DNA from: a virus
Length of the DNA: 29,588 bases
Virus record (IMG/VR): IMGVR_UViG_3300038696_000424
Location: 1-29,588 of that record
Strand: one strand, 5' to 3'
Each line of letters begins with the position of its first letter. The first letter of the stretch is position 1. Shown piece after piece: positions 7,973 through 15,658 of this stretch. The notes under the pieces were generated by a model. That model was not told the DNA's origin. It searched no databases and worked only from the letters and a program-made list of their open reading frames with translations. The translations under genes were made by a program, and so were the position numbers.

Positions 7973-8377
7973 TCAGCGCGAGGACGCAGCGGCCTTCTTG
8001 GCGGCAACAATGATCGGGCTGTCTTTCGCGGCGTCAGCAGCCGGGGCGGTGGCGATGATGCCAGCGGCATCGCTGCGTGCGGCGAGATCGGCCAGCACGC
8101 GGGCGCGCAGGGCTTCGGGTTTCAGGCCACGTGTCACGGCATCGGCCGCATCGATGGCCACGCCGAGCCGCGCGGCTTGGGCACAGACCTGCGCCACCTC
8201 GGCCGCCTCGGCACGGACGGCGTCGGCGGTCATGGTGGTTGCGTCGTGCGTGAGCGTGGATGCGGCGGCTTCAACAGGCTGTTCGGGTGCCGTCTCGGCA
8301 GTGGTCGTTGTGTGCGGTGTCATGGGTGAAGTGGAAACAGGTGCCGGGCTCGGGGTGTCGGTAGGCGTGGTGGTCAT
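7973..8377 (-). CDS. Nested in-frame scaffold protein candidate (Nu3-like)
   Basis: In lambda, the scaffold Nu3 is translated from an internal start in gene C. Here an internal in-frame ATG at 8377 (GPQ-MTTTPTDTP) is preceded on the minus strand by AAAGGG, 8 bases away, a plausible ribosome site. The product would be about 134 residues: a disordered Thr/Pro/Ala stretch followed by helices (AEAAEVAQVCAQAARLGVAI, ALRARVLADLAARSDAAG). No separate scaffold gene is present between protease and decoration genes, so the nested product would supply the function. This is an inference from architecture plus the internal ribosome site. Confidence 0.55.
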   Translation of the reverse strand: MTTTPTDTPSPAPVSTSPMTPHTTTTAETAPEQPVEAAASTLTHDATTMTADAVRAEAAEVAQVCAQAARLGVAIDAADAVTRGLKPEALRARVLADLAARSDAAGIIATAPAADAAKDSPIIVAAKKAAASSR

Positions 8378-9319
8378 CTGTGGACCCTTTCTGTTGGTGG
8401 GATTGGTGCCGCGCGGGGCGGCGGAGAAGGAACGAAATGCGGTGACCGGATCGGCCAACTCGTCGGCCAGACCGGCGGCAATGGCATCGGCCCCGCGAAA
8501 CACGGCGGCCTCTGTGGCCAGCGCTGCCGCGTGGGTCAGCCGATCCCCGCGACCGGCGGCGACAGTTTCGGCGAAGAGGAAGCGCACGACCTCCAGCTCA
8601 CGCTGCATCTGGTTGTGCACGGCCTCGGGCAGCGGCTGATATGGGTTTGCGTCGATCTTGTGCGATCCTGCATGGATCAGTGTGACGGCGATGCCCTTCT
8701 GGTCCAGTGCGCCGCTCATGTCGGTGTGCAGCGCCACGACCCCGATGCTGCCAACAGCCCCGGTGCGCGGTAGAATGATCCGGTCGGCTTGCGATGCCAG
8801 AACATAGCCAGCGGACAGCGCATGTTCCGCCACGAAGGCGTGGACGGGTTTCTGCACCCGTGCCGCCCGGATACGATCAGCCAGATCGAAGGCACCGGCC
8901 ACCTCGCCGCCGAAGCTGTCGATATCAAGAGCGATACCACGCACACTCGGATCCGCGACGGCCGCCTGAAGCTGGGCGGCGATCCCCTCGTAGGAGGTCA
9001 GCCCCGAGGATTGTCCGATCCACGCCCCGCGATGGACCAGCGTTCCGGCGATTTCGATCACGGCAATGCCGTCAGTCACCGCGTAGGGCTGGCTGCCATT
9101 GCGCTGATGGCGCTGGGCGAGGTCATTGCTGAATAGCGATATGCGGGCGGGTAGACTTGCTGCAGTCTGATCTGCGTCTGCCACCTTCAGCCCTTGGAAG
9201 GTGATTTCTTGTCCAGTGATGCGCGGCCCCATTCCGGACAGAAACGCCAGCGCCTTGGCAGGGTCGACCATCAACGGGGTGTTGAAGGCGCGCTGGGCGA
9301 TTTGCGCGTGGTGCATCAT
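7973..9319 (-). CDS. S49-family prohead protease (lambda gpC-like) with scaffold-like C-terminus
   Basis: This 448-residue protein would mature the prohead. The S49/SppA domain spans roughly 80-310: IAVIEIAGTLVHRG, then LDIDSFGGEVAGAF, the nucleophile Ser at about 169 in ALSAGYVLAS, TGAVGSIGVVALHTD, and the catalytic Lys at about 221 in AGSHKIDANPY. From about residue 315 the chain becomes Thr/Pro/Ala-rich, then a helical Ala/Arg/Asp-rich tail ending AKKAAASSR, typical of internal scaffolding regions. Its start overlaps the portal stop by 4 bases (ATGA). The C-terminal part may also be made separately (nested start at 8377). Confidence 0.9.
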   Translation of the reverse strand: MMHHAQIAQRAFNTPLMVDPAKALAFLSGMGPRITGQEITFQGLKVADADQTAASLPARISLFSNDLAQRHQRNGSQPYAVTDGIAVIEIAGTLVHRGAWIGQSSGLTSYEGIAAQLQAAVADPSVRGIALDIDSFGGEVAGAFDLADRIRAARVQKPVHAFVAEHALSAGYVLASQADRIILPRTGAVGSIGVVALHTDMSGALDQKGIAVTLIHAGSHKIDANPYQPLPEAVHNQMQRELEVVRFLFAETVAAGRGDRLTHAAALATEAAVFRGADAIAAGLADELADPVTAFRSFSAAPRGTNPTNRKGPQMTTTPTDTPSPAPVSTSPMTPHTTTTAETAPEQPVEAAASTLTHDATTMTADAVRAEAAEVAQVCAQAARLGVAIDAADAVTRGLKPEALRARVLADLAARSDAAGIIATAPAADAAKDSPIIVAAKKAAASSR

Positions 9320-10806
9320 GCGCCCTCCTTGGGGTCAGGTTTTTCATCGGCGCTGTCGTCGGCCTCGTCATCTTTGGTGCTGTCTTGATCTTTCGTCCCA
9401 CTCTCACCTGGCCCCTGTGCCGGGGATCCCGGACGGCGGAAGTCGAGACCCAATGCCAGCTCGCGTTTGCGCTCGGCGGCAATCTCGCGGTCGACCTGTT
9501 CAGCGTCATAACCACGCTCCGAGATCGCCTGCGTGCGGGATTTCAACCCGGACTCTATCTGTAGGATCTCGGCCGAGGCATCCTTCATCGGATCGATCCA
9601 GTCCCATTTGGTCGGCAGCCATGCGCAGGCCTGATATTGGCGGCGCTGTTGATCATAGCCGGGCAGGTCCAAGGCACCGGACAGCACCGCGACATCCATC
9701 CAGCGGGTCCAAACCGCACGACACAGCTGGAACACCAGCACGCCATGTTGCCATGCTGATATCCGGCGGCGGAACTCGATCAGGCTGATCCGCGTGTTCG
9801 AGAAGTTCCCCTTCGCCGTATCGCCGGTCAGATAGCCGTAGGGGATACCGAGCGCCGCTGCGACTTGCAGCAGGGTTCTATATTGGAACGGCTCGTAGGT
9901 GCCGCCGGAGTCCGGGGTGGCAGGCGTCGAAACATCCTCGCCCGGGTCGAGGCGCACCACCTGGCCCGGTTCGACCTCGAGATCCTCCTCGGTCGGTTCC
10001 AGCGGGGTTTCTGGCGCAGGCGAGGTGATGAACATCGCGAACATCGCCGCGATTTTCTTCCGCTCCAGCTCGGCATCGTCATAGAGGTCGAGGGTGAACA
10101 GCTTGACGATGGCGGCTGCAAAGCGCGACACGCCGCGCAGCTGGCCTGCCTCGACTGGGTCCAGCACATGGATCACATCTGCTGCGGGAACACGGACAGT
10201 CTCATTGGTGAGGCCCGGATCGGTCAGATCGCCGGGATGGCGACGCAGAAAGTGATAGGCTACGCGGCGGCCGATGCCATCGAACTCGATGCCTTGCCGG
10301 ATCAGCCCAACGCCGGGCAAGGTGCGGTTCATGTCGAGCGGCAGCATTTCGGCGGGCAGCATCTGCAATTGCAGGGGCACTGTCAGCCCATCCTCTGCAC
10401 GGCGTGGCCGGATGCGGATGAACACCTCCCCTGACAGGAACACCTCGCGCGCGGCACGGCGCTGCAGCCCGTAGAAATCCGTCAGCCCTTCGGCGTCAGC
10501 ATCATCGGTCCAAGCCAGCCAAAGCGCCTGAAGTTCTTCCTTCTTGGCAGCGTCGGCGATAGTCGACGACGGCTTGATACCGTCACCGACGACATTGCTG
10601 GCGAAGCTTTCCACGGCGTTGGCTGCATAGCCATTGTTACGCACCAGCCAGCGCGCGCGGGCGGTGATCGTATCGCCCGATGCCGCGATCAGCGTGTTCA
10701 CATGGGCGCGCGACGCCCGGAACCCGCGTAGACGGCGATGGGCTTGGGCTGCATCGAAGCCTCCAATGATACTGCCGATGCGCTGGCGAAAGGCCTCGAA
10801 CGCCAT
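9316..10806 (-). CDS. Phage portal protein, lambda family (gpB-like)
   Basis: This 496-residue protein forms the dodecameric DNA portal. It starts MAFEAFRQRIGSIIGGFDAAQ and shows the lambda-family pattern: ARARWLVRNNGYAANAVESF and VVGDGIKPSS near residues 48-77, FLSGEVFIRIRPR at about 120, a central VIHVLDPVEAGQLRGVSRFA, and LLQVAAALGIPYGYLTGDTAKGNFSNTRISL at about 310-345. The C-terminus is an acidic, disordered tail rich in Asp/Glu/Lys. It starts 3 bases after the gpW-like stop and overlaps the protease by 4 bases, so the head genes form one coupled operon. Confidence 0.93.
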   Translation of the reverse strand: MAFEAFRQRIGSIIGGFDAAQAHRRLRGFRASRAHVNTLIAASGDTITARARWLVRNNGYAANAVESFASNVVGDGIKPSSTIADAAKKEELQALWLAWTDDADAEGLTDFYGLQRRAAREVFLSGEVFIRIRPRRAEDGLTVPLQLQMLPAEMLPLDMNRTLPGVGLIRQGIEFDGIGRRVAYHFLRRHPGDLTDPGLTNETVRVPAADVIHVLDPVEAGQLRGVSRFAAAIVKLFTLDLYDDAELERKKIAAMFAMFITSPAPETPLEPTEEDLEVEPGQVVRLDPGEDVSTPATPDSGGTYEPFQYRTLLQVAAALGIPYGYLTGDTAKGNFSNTRISLIEFRRRISAWQHGVLVFQLCRAVWTRWMDVAVLSGALDLPGYDQQRRQYQACAWLPTKWDWIDPMKDASAEILQIESGLKSRTQAISERGYDAEQVDREIAAERKRELALGLDFRRPGSPAQGPGESGTKDQDSTKDDEADDSADEKPDPKEGA

Positions 10807-10809
10807 CCG

Positions 10810-11025
10810 TCACAAACCCTTTGAGGCGACTGTGCCCCAGCGGCGACGACGTGGCGCGCCTGTCGTAGCTGTCGCAATGCGGGTTTCCAAATCGCTGATC
10901 GCGTTCGCCAGTTCCGCGTCCGAGCCATAGTTGATCGACTTGCCGTCATAGCTGACCGACCGGACACCCGCGTAACGAGCCTCCTGCAGCGCCGCCAACA
11001 AGGCGCGCATCCGTTCCAGATCCAT
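10810..11025 (-). CDS. gpW-like head-tail joining protein
   Basis: A 71-residue protein, MDLERMRALLAALQEARYAGVRSVSYDGKSINYGSDAEL..., with the gpW layout of a helix, a short beta hairpin (RSVSYDGKSINYGS) and a second helix, then a basic tail. In lambda gpW plugs the portal after packaging. It lies 1 base after the large terminase stop and 3 bases before the portal, the exact lambda order (A-W-B). Confidence 0.85.
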   Translation of the reverse strand: MDLERMRALLAALQEARYAGVRSVSYDGKSINYGSDAELANAISDLETRIATATTGAPRRRRWGTVASKGL

Positions 11026-11026
11026 C

Positions 11027-13093
11027 TCAGTCCCTCATGAAATTCGGTGTGTAAGCCCGGCGTTTGCGCCGGGGCGTCGTTGGTGTTCCGGCCTTAGGCG
11101 CGGTTGGGGCCTCTGATGGCGCAGGTGTTGCCACAGGCGTCTGAGGCTTCGTTTCCACCCCGGCCTGTTCTTCAAGCCGCCGCCATGTCGCCTCGTCCCA
11201 GCGATCCGCGCCGATGATCCACGCAGCTGCCCGGGCATAGACACGGCAGTCCAGCGCCTCGTTGCGCTCGCGCATTTTCTGCCATTCAGGGTGGCTGTAA
11301 CCGCGCTTATTGCGGGCGGTAACGAGCTGTTCTGCCACCAGTTGCTTCAGCCATTCGGTGTCGATCCAATCGGGCAGATGGACCGTGCCGGGCGCATCAC
11401 AGACGCCCAGCGCGCGATCTTCATCCGAGGGCCGTTCCAGCCGCAGGAACCGATAGGTCTCGGTCTTGAACGTTGCCGTCGCGACCGACCACAGCCGCGC
11501 GCCCCGGCGCAGACGTTTGCCGCCGATGGTGGCGTCAACGAAGGTCGGTCCCGACACCGGCGTGGCACGGTTGAAGCCTTCGAGGCCCTTGATCGGCGAA
11601 ACTTGATCGAACCCCTGTTTTCTGGCCCAAGCGTAAACGGCCGGGGCCTCATATCCAGTATCGATGGCCAGTTTTCCGATGACCATCACAGCGCCGTTTG
11701 CACATTCCCATGTCCGCCCCAAAAGGGCCGTCAGCTTGTCCCAGCAGGTTGGATTGTCAGGTCCACCCGCGATGACGATGTGATCCACGAGCCAAGACTC
11801 TAAACCACGGCCCCAGGCCCAGACATCGACCTCAATGCGGTCCTTCTGCACATCAACGCCCGCTGTCAGGAACAAACCACCCTCGGGGATCTGTGTTCCG
11901 AAGGCTTCGCGGCGTTCCGCCAGCCGCTGCCATTCCGGTGCATCTCCACTTTCGACCCATGTCTCGCCCAGCAGAGTGTTGCGCGCGGCGCGCAGCATTT
12001 CCTCTGAGCCTTGCGCCGCCAGCCAGTCCCGCGCGATCTGCTGCCAGCTTTTCCAACCCAGCGGCGAGTAGAGCGCCGAGAGGTGGAAGCCGATGGAATG
12101 CGGATCTGCAGAAACGGCCGTCGCCCGCCATTCGCCATTCTCCAGCATCTGCGTCTTGTGATGCTCGGCGATGGACTTTTCGCAGCCTTCGCAGTGATAG
12201 GCCGCCGTGTCCGGACGTCCCTTGTCCCAGCGCAGCCTCTCGAACTGCAGCCATTGCATCGCCGCACAGTGCGGACAGGGCACAAAGTATCGACGCTGAT
12301 CGCTGGCCTCATACTCCCGCTCAATCCGACTGATGCCCCGGATCGTTGGCGTCGAAACCATGAACACCTTGCGCCGGTGCGAAAAGGTCGTCGTCCGCGC
12401 TTCAGCCAGAGTAACCGGGTCGCCTTCCTCGTCGGCGCTGGCCGGATAGGCATCAACCTCGTCGAGGAAGATGTACCTTGCAGGCATCGACCGCAGGCCG
12501 GTGGCGCTGTTCGCGCCAGTCAGCACCAGAATGCCGCCGGGGAATTCCTTGGACAGCATCGAGTTGCCCGCGTCGCGCGAACGCGCTGGGTTCACCCGTT
12601 CACGAAGTGCCGGGCTTTCCGCGATCAGCGGATCAAGCCGTCCACGCGAGGTGCGCTTGGCCATCTCCACTGTCGGCAATACCGCCAGCATCGGCCCCGG
12701 CGCGTGATGGATGACAAAGCCGATCCAGTTGTTGCCAGCCTCTGTCGCCCCGACCTGTGCGGCTTTCATGAAACTGATCCGCTGCGCCGGGTGGCGGGGC
12801 GACAGCGCATCCATGATCTCGCGCAGGTACGGCGTGCGTGCTGTGCGGTATTGTCCCGGCTCTGCCGAAGCACGCGACGACAGCTTGCGATGTTGATCCG
12901 CCCATTCCGACACCGTCAGGTCCGGATCAGGGCGCATCCCGCGACGCCAGGACCGCAGGATGTCCTCGGCCCCGTCAAACCCGAGATCAAGCCCGTCTGT
13001 CAGCTGATCATCGGTCAGATCGCTGGTTGTCGTGTTGTCGCTATCCGAGATCGACGCGGAGATCGGTAAGGGCGTCGAGTTGCGCTCTGACAT
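11027..13093 (-). CDS. Phage terminase large subunit, GpA family
   Basis: This 688-residue protein is the packaging ATPase and nuclease. The N-terminal ATPase has a non-classical Walker A region KAAQVGATEAGNN at about 110-122 (as usual in the GpA family), a Walker B RYIFLDEVDAY at about 206-216, and VSTPTIRG as coupling motif at about 246-253. A zinc-ribbon-like CPHC (273-276) and CEGC (301-304) follow. The nuclease half begins near FLTAGVDVQKDRIEVDVWAWG, with AIDTGYEAPAVYAWAR further on. The C-terminus is a Pro/Thr/Ala/Lys-rich tail ending RRAYTPNFMRD. It overlaps the small subunit gene by 53 bases. The first 40 or so residues are acidic and poorly conserved looking, so a slightly later start is possible. 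Confidence 0.93.
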   Translation of the reverse strand: MSERNSTPLPISASISDSDNTTTSDLTDDQLTDGLDLGFDGAEDILRSWRRGMRPDPDLTVSEWADQHRKLSSRASAEPGQYRTARTPYLREIMDALSPRHPAQRISFMKAAQVGATEAGNNWIGFVIHHAPGPMLAVLPTVEMAKRTSRGRLDPLIAESPALRERVNPARSRDAGNSMLSKEFPGGILVLTGANSATGLRSMPARYIFLDEVDAYPASADEEGDPVTLAEARTTTFSHRRKVFMVSTPTIRGISRIEREYEASDQRRYFVPCPHCAAMQWLQFERLRWDKGRPDTAAYHCEGCEKSIAEHHKTQMLENGEWRATAVSADPHSIGFHLSALYSPLGWKSWQQIARDWLAAQGSEEMLRAARNTLLGETWVESGDAPEWQRLAERREAFGTQIPEGGLFLTAGVDVQKDRIEVDVWAWGRGLESWLVDHIVIAGGPDNPTCWDKLTALLGRTWECANGAVMVIGKLAIDTGYEAPAVYAWARKQGFDQVSPIKGLEGFNRATPVSGPTFVDATIGGKRLRRGARLWSVATATFKTETYRFLRLERPSDEDRALGVCDAPGTVHLPDWIDTEWLKQLVAEQLVTARNKRGYSHPEWQKMRERNEALDCRVYARAAAWIIGADRWDEATWRRLEEQAGVETKPQTPVATPAPSEAPTAPKAGTPTTPRRKRRAYTPNFMRD

Positions 13094-13577
13094 GGGTTTC
13101 CAGCACCCTCTGCAGGATCGCGGCCTCGATGATTACCGGTGTTCCGGTTTGTTTTTCAACTCCCAAAGCCACTTCGGCCGCCATCAGCGCCGCCACTCTG
13201 CTGGGCCAGGTCACCCAGACATCGCGTTCCTGTCGCGCAAGCCGAAACACCAGCGTTTCCGCCCGGGCGCGATCAACCAGCGTGCCCTTTTTCTTCTGGA
13301 TCGCCAGTTGGCGTTCCTGCGCCTGATAGACGGTCAGAGCAGTGCGGGCTTTCAGGTAGGACGAGCTGTCCGCTGGACCGCTGAACGCAGCATCGCCGCC
13401 GGTGCTCCGCCGCTGCTGGTCGGGGTCGGTCATATCGGCCCGGCGGATGTCCGAGGCGGCTGCATTGATCGATCCATCACCGTAGACCACCAAACGCCCC
13501 GCCTTGCGTGCCTTCTGGATCGCCCCGCGCGAGATGCCGGAATGGGCGGAATACTCGCGCTCGCTCATTCCTTCCAT
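13041..13577 (-). CDS. Phage terminase small subunit (Nu1-like DNA-binding protein)
   Basis: A 178-residue protein that would recognise cos and recruit the large subunit. It has an N-terminal helix-turn-helix (SEREYSAHSGISRGAIQKARKAGRL), like Nu1, a charged linker, and a helical C-terminal half (LKARTALTVYQAQERQLAIQKKKGTLVDRARAETLVFRLARQ) typical of terminase small subunits of this type. Start could be the ATG at 13577 or the one at 13568; the first has no strong ribosome site. It is the first gene of the leftward late operon, and its upstream region is a divergent AT-rich promoter region. Confidence 0.85.
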   Translation of the reverse strand: MEGMSEREYSAHSGISRGAIQKARKAGRLVVYGDGSINAAASDIRRADMTDPDQQRRSTGGDAAFSGPADSSSYLKARTALTVYQAQERQLAIQKKKGTLVDRARAETLVFRLARQERDVWVTWPSRVAALMAAEVALGVEKQTGTPVIIEAAILQRVLETHVRAQLDALTDLRVDLG

Positions 13578-13698
13578 GGCACTGTCCGCTTCGATTAAAT
13601 ATATGATATTGCTTGTTATTCAGTTGATTACACTTCGCGTAAGAGCGATTCTGATTACACGGAAACGATGCAACTCACCCCCCCCCGGAGATCCCGCC
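13578..13698. promoter_or_regulatory. Divergent intergenic promoter/operator region
   Basis: This is the only clearly AT-rich stretch in the prophage half, between the leftward terminase gene and rightward small genes. It contains ATTAAATATATGATATT and two direct copies of TGATTACAC at 13625-13633 and 13652-13660, 27 bases apart, a spacing suited to a dimeric regulator or paired sites. A run of nine C residues at 13678-13686 precedes the GGAG used by the DUF6900-like gene. No precise -35/-10 pair is claimed. Confidence 0.5.
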
Positions 13699-13881
13699 AT
13701 GACCACAAAGACCAAAGCCCCCAGCGAAGCCCTGCTGCTGAAGATCGCCGCGAAACATTTTTACCTTGAGACGCTGGAGACGCGGAACAGCGACAGCCTC
13801 GATTTCCACGATGTGGCGGTCTGGTCGATCCGCGCCGCACTGGAAGCGGCCTTCGCCGCTGGCCAAGCCGCAGCCCGCTGA
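13699..13881 (+). CDS. DUF6900-like small phage protein
   Basis: A 60-residue protein starting at the ATG at 13699 (MTTKTKAPSEALLLKIAAKH), with GGAG 8 bases upstream; the longer open frame from further left is not supported. The core ETRNSDSLDFHDVAVWSIRAALEAAFAAG is a signature I associate with the DUF6900 group of rhodobacterial phages and mobile elements. Function is unknown. It is the first of three plus-strand genes running opposite to the late operon, separated from the next by 14 bases. Confidence 0.7.
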   Translation: MTTKTKAPSEALLLKIAAKHFYLETLETRNSDSLDFHDVAVWSIRAALEAAFAAGQAAAR

Positions 13882-13895
13882 ACAGGAGAGCAGCC

Positions 13896-14126
13896 ATGAC
13901 CATCCGCCGCGCCACCACCTCGAATGACAAAGCCCTGAACGCCTTCATCTCTGCCAAAGCGGAGATCGATAAGATGCTGGAGCGCCTGACCACCCTCAGC
14001 GGTGACCATTTTGAAACCAACCCAGACGAGATCAACTGGGGCGACGTCGGTACCCTCAACCACTACGCCAGCCTGCTGCGCCAGATTACCGACAGCGCCT
14101 TCAAGGAGGGCGAATATGCCGAGTGA
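13896..14126 (+). CDS. Small hypothetical phage protein
   Basis: A 76-residue acidic, mostly helical protein (SAKAEIDKMLERLTTLSGDHFE, then NPDEINWGDVGTLNHYASLLRQITDSAF). CAGGAGAG lies 8 bases before the ATG at 13896, a strong ribosome site, and the spacing to the preceding gene indicates a shared transcript. I do not recognise a family beyond similarity in style to small rhodobacterial phage proteins. A helix-forming, Trp-containing middle suggests a small binding partner rather than an enzyme. Confidence 0.7.
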   Translation: MTIRRATTSNDKALNAFISAKAEIDKMLERLTTLSGDHFETNPDEINWGDVGTLNHYASLLRQITDSAFKEGEYAE

Positions 14127-14142
14127 GGCGACCCCGCCTTGA

Positions 14143-14166
14143 GCCTGCCCCGCGATGGCGGGGCTT
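14143..14166 (+). terminator. GC-rich hairpin in the small-gene operon
   Basis: GCCCCGC at 14147-14153, a GATG loop, and GCGGGGC at 14158-14164 form a perfect 7-base stem between the second and third plus-strand genes. It lacks a U-run, so it is more likely an attenuator or mRNA processing/stability element than a full terminator. Confidence 0.4.
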
Positions 14167-14217
14167 GGCCTCATAGAAGCGTGCCGCATTCCGCGCGCCG
14201 TGAACGCAGAGGCCAAC

Positions 14218-14751
14218 ATGACCAAACTTACTGAAACCCAAACCATCATTCTCAGCGCCGCAGCCCAGCGCGCGAGCAATCTCGCGATGCCGCTCCCCAA
14301 GGGGCTGCACGGCGCTGCTGCGAAAAAGGTCATCAGCATGATGATCGAACGCGGCTGGCTCGAGGAGGTGGACGCCGATATGCGCAAGCGCGAGCCACTC
14401 TGGCGCGAGACCGGCGATGGTCACGGAACCACGCTGGTCATCACTGACGCAGGGCTACTGGCCATCGGGGTGGAGCCGGTTGTGGTCAAGACCATGGCCT
14501 CCATTCGCGAAAGTTCTGCCGAGGTGCCGGTTCCGAAAGTGCCAACGCCGCGAACCGGCACCAAGCAGGCGCAGATCATCACCCTTCTACAGCGCCCCGA
14601 GGGCGCTACTATCGCCGAGATTGTCGCGGCAACCGGCTGGCAAGCTCACAGCGCGAGGGGCATGATTTCCGGAGCGCTGAAGAAGAAGCTGGGCCTGCCT
14701 GTTACCTCGGAGAAGGTCGATGGGCGCGGGACGGTGTATCGGATTTCGTAG
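14218..14751 (+). CDS. DUF3489-domain protein
   Basis: A 177-residue protein starting at the ATG at 14218 (MTKLTETQTIILSAAAQRAS). The N-terminal half has a winged-helix flavour (AAKKVISMMIERGWLEEVDA, then LVITDAGLLAIGV). The C-terminal part, after a Pro/Thr linker, is the DUF3489-type domain: GTKQAQIITLLQRPEGATIAEIVAATGW, QAHSARGMISGALKKKLGL and VDGRGTVYRI. This C-terminal domain resembles a small DNA-binding winged helix and is common in alphaproteobacterial prophages near terminase genes. Role may be a transcriptional regulator; this is inference. Its stop forms part of a long inverted repeat with DNA on the far side of the gap. Confidence 0.8.
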   Translation: MTKLTETQTIILSAAAQRASNLAMPLPKGLHGAAAKKVISMMIERGWLEEVDADMRKREPLWRETGDGHGTTLVITDAGLLAIGVEPVVVKTMASIRESSAEVPVPKVPTPRTGTKQAQIITLLQRPEGATIAEIVAATGWQAHSARGMISGALKKKLGLPVTSEKVDGRGTVYRIS

Positions 14752-14837
14752 CGCCGCGAACGAGACAAAGTACCTTCCAGCTATAATGGCGCGTCAGGCC
14801 GCTATTGCGTCTGTGAACTGATTGCGTCGCGGCGCTA
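14749..14837. repeat. Inverted repeat flanking the gap between convergent genes
   Basis: TAGCGCCGCGA at 14749-14759 is matched by its perfect complement TCGCGGCGCTA at 14827-14837, separated by 67 bases. The left arm includes the stop codon of the DUF3489-like gene and the right arm ends 5 bases from the stop of the convergent NYN gene. It could be a bidirectional terminator with a long loop or the ends of a small excised cassette. Confidence 0.5.
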
Positions 14838-14842
14838 GAATG

Positions 14843-15529
14843 TCAGGCGACTTGGGCAAAGCCCTCTGGCCGAAACCGAACCATCGCCTCGGGGCCGCGG
14901 GGATCAAGGTCGAACAGCGCAGGTCTTGCCTGAAGATAACTGCGCCATGTCTTCTCGGGAAAGGTGCTGATCCGAATGCCATGTTGCACATGCATTTTGG
15001 GCGCGAGTTCAGCAATACGTATCCCAGCACCCTTCTTGCTGTGTACGCTTATCATGGCCCGGATCTTTTCATCCAATTCGGCGACTCCCGCCGGTGTCCT
15101 AGTCACCAGCTTTAGGGCCTTCGGGGTTCCGACCTCCACAAAATGCGAACAGGTGGCTCTGAAAGACTGCGGCGCCTTTGCCTCGCCTATACCGATGACC
15201 TTTGCGCCGTGTTCGCGCAGTCTGAGCGCAAGATGCGTGAAATCGCCGTCGGATGTGGCAATGATGAAGCAATGCATTCCTCTTGAGAGGATCAGTTCCA
15301 TCGCATCAAGGGCGAGAAGAATGTCGGCAGCGTTCTTTCCTGTACCCGCATGAACGAGACGATAACCAATCGAGGCATGCCAGTCTGATGCAAGCTTTGC
15401 ATCCAAGTACGCGCGCACCACAGAAGGGTCGCCGTGCTTCGCGGCAATACCCAGAATGGCTGCGGCGTGTTTCCCGCTGATGTTGTCTCCATCTACAAGC
15501 ACTGCCACAGGCTGAGTCATGTCCATCAC
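14843..15529 (-). CDS. NYN-domain RNase with OST-HTH/LOTUS-like C-terminus
   Basis: A 228-residue protein. The N-terminal PIN-like NYN domain (about 7-135) carries its acidic metal-binding set: LVDGDNIS (D13, D15, N16), NAADILLALDAMEL (D69), and FIIATSDGDFTHLA (D94, D96). The C-terminal segment (about 150-228), ELDEKIRAMISVHSKKGAGIR... IRISTFPEKTWRSYLQARP... FDLD, resembles the OST-HTH/LOTUS RNA-binding fold, usual for this bacterial LabA/DUF88 type. Predicted activity is endoribonuclease on structured or host RNA. Neighbours are DUF3489-like (convergent) and a ParB-methyltransferase upstream, 130 bases away. In a prophage it could act in RNA turnover, host takeover or defence. Domain calls are good, target unknown. 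Confidence 0.85.
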   Translation of the reverse strand: MMDMTQPVAVLVDGDNISGKHAAAILGIAAKHGDPSVVRAYLDAKLASDWHASIGYRLVHAGTGKNAADILLALDAMELILSRGMHCFIIATSDGDFTHLALRLREHGAKVIGIGEAKAPQSFRATCSHFVEVGTPKALKLVTRTPAGVAELDEKIRAMISVHSKKGAGIRIAELAPKMHVQHGIRISTFPEKTWRSYLQARPALFDLDPRGPEAMVRFRPEGFAQVA

Positions 15530-15658
15530 CGTCTAATTTCTGCTGCAAAACCGATATCCGAAGATTGCGCCCAAATTTCGGCATCACCACAAAGCCGGTG
15601 TATTGGTTTCCGTTGGCCAGCCGCTAATTCTCAATTCGACCCGGCAGGATTGGCGCGT

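Noticed and set aside
12011-13069. 352-codon plus-strand open frame over terminase
   Set aside because: Antisense to the GpA terminase with all motifs; no family resemblance.
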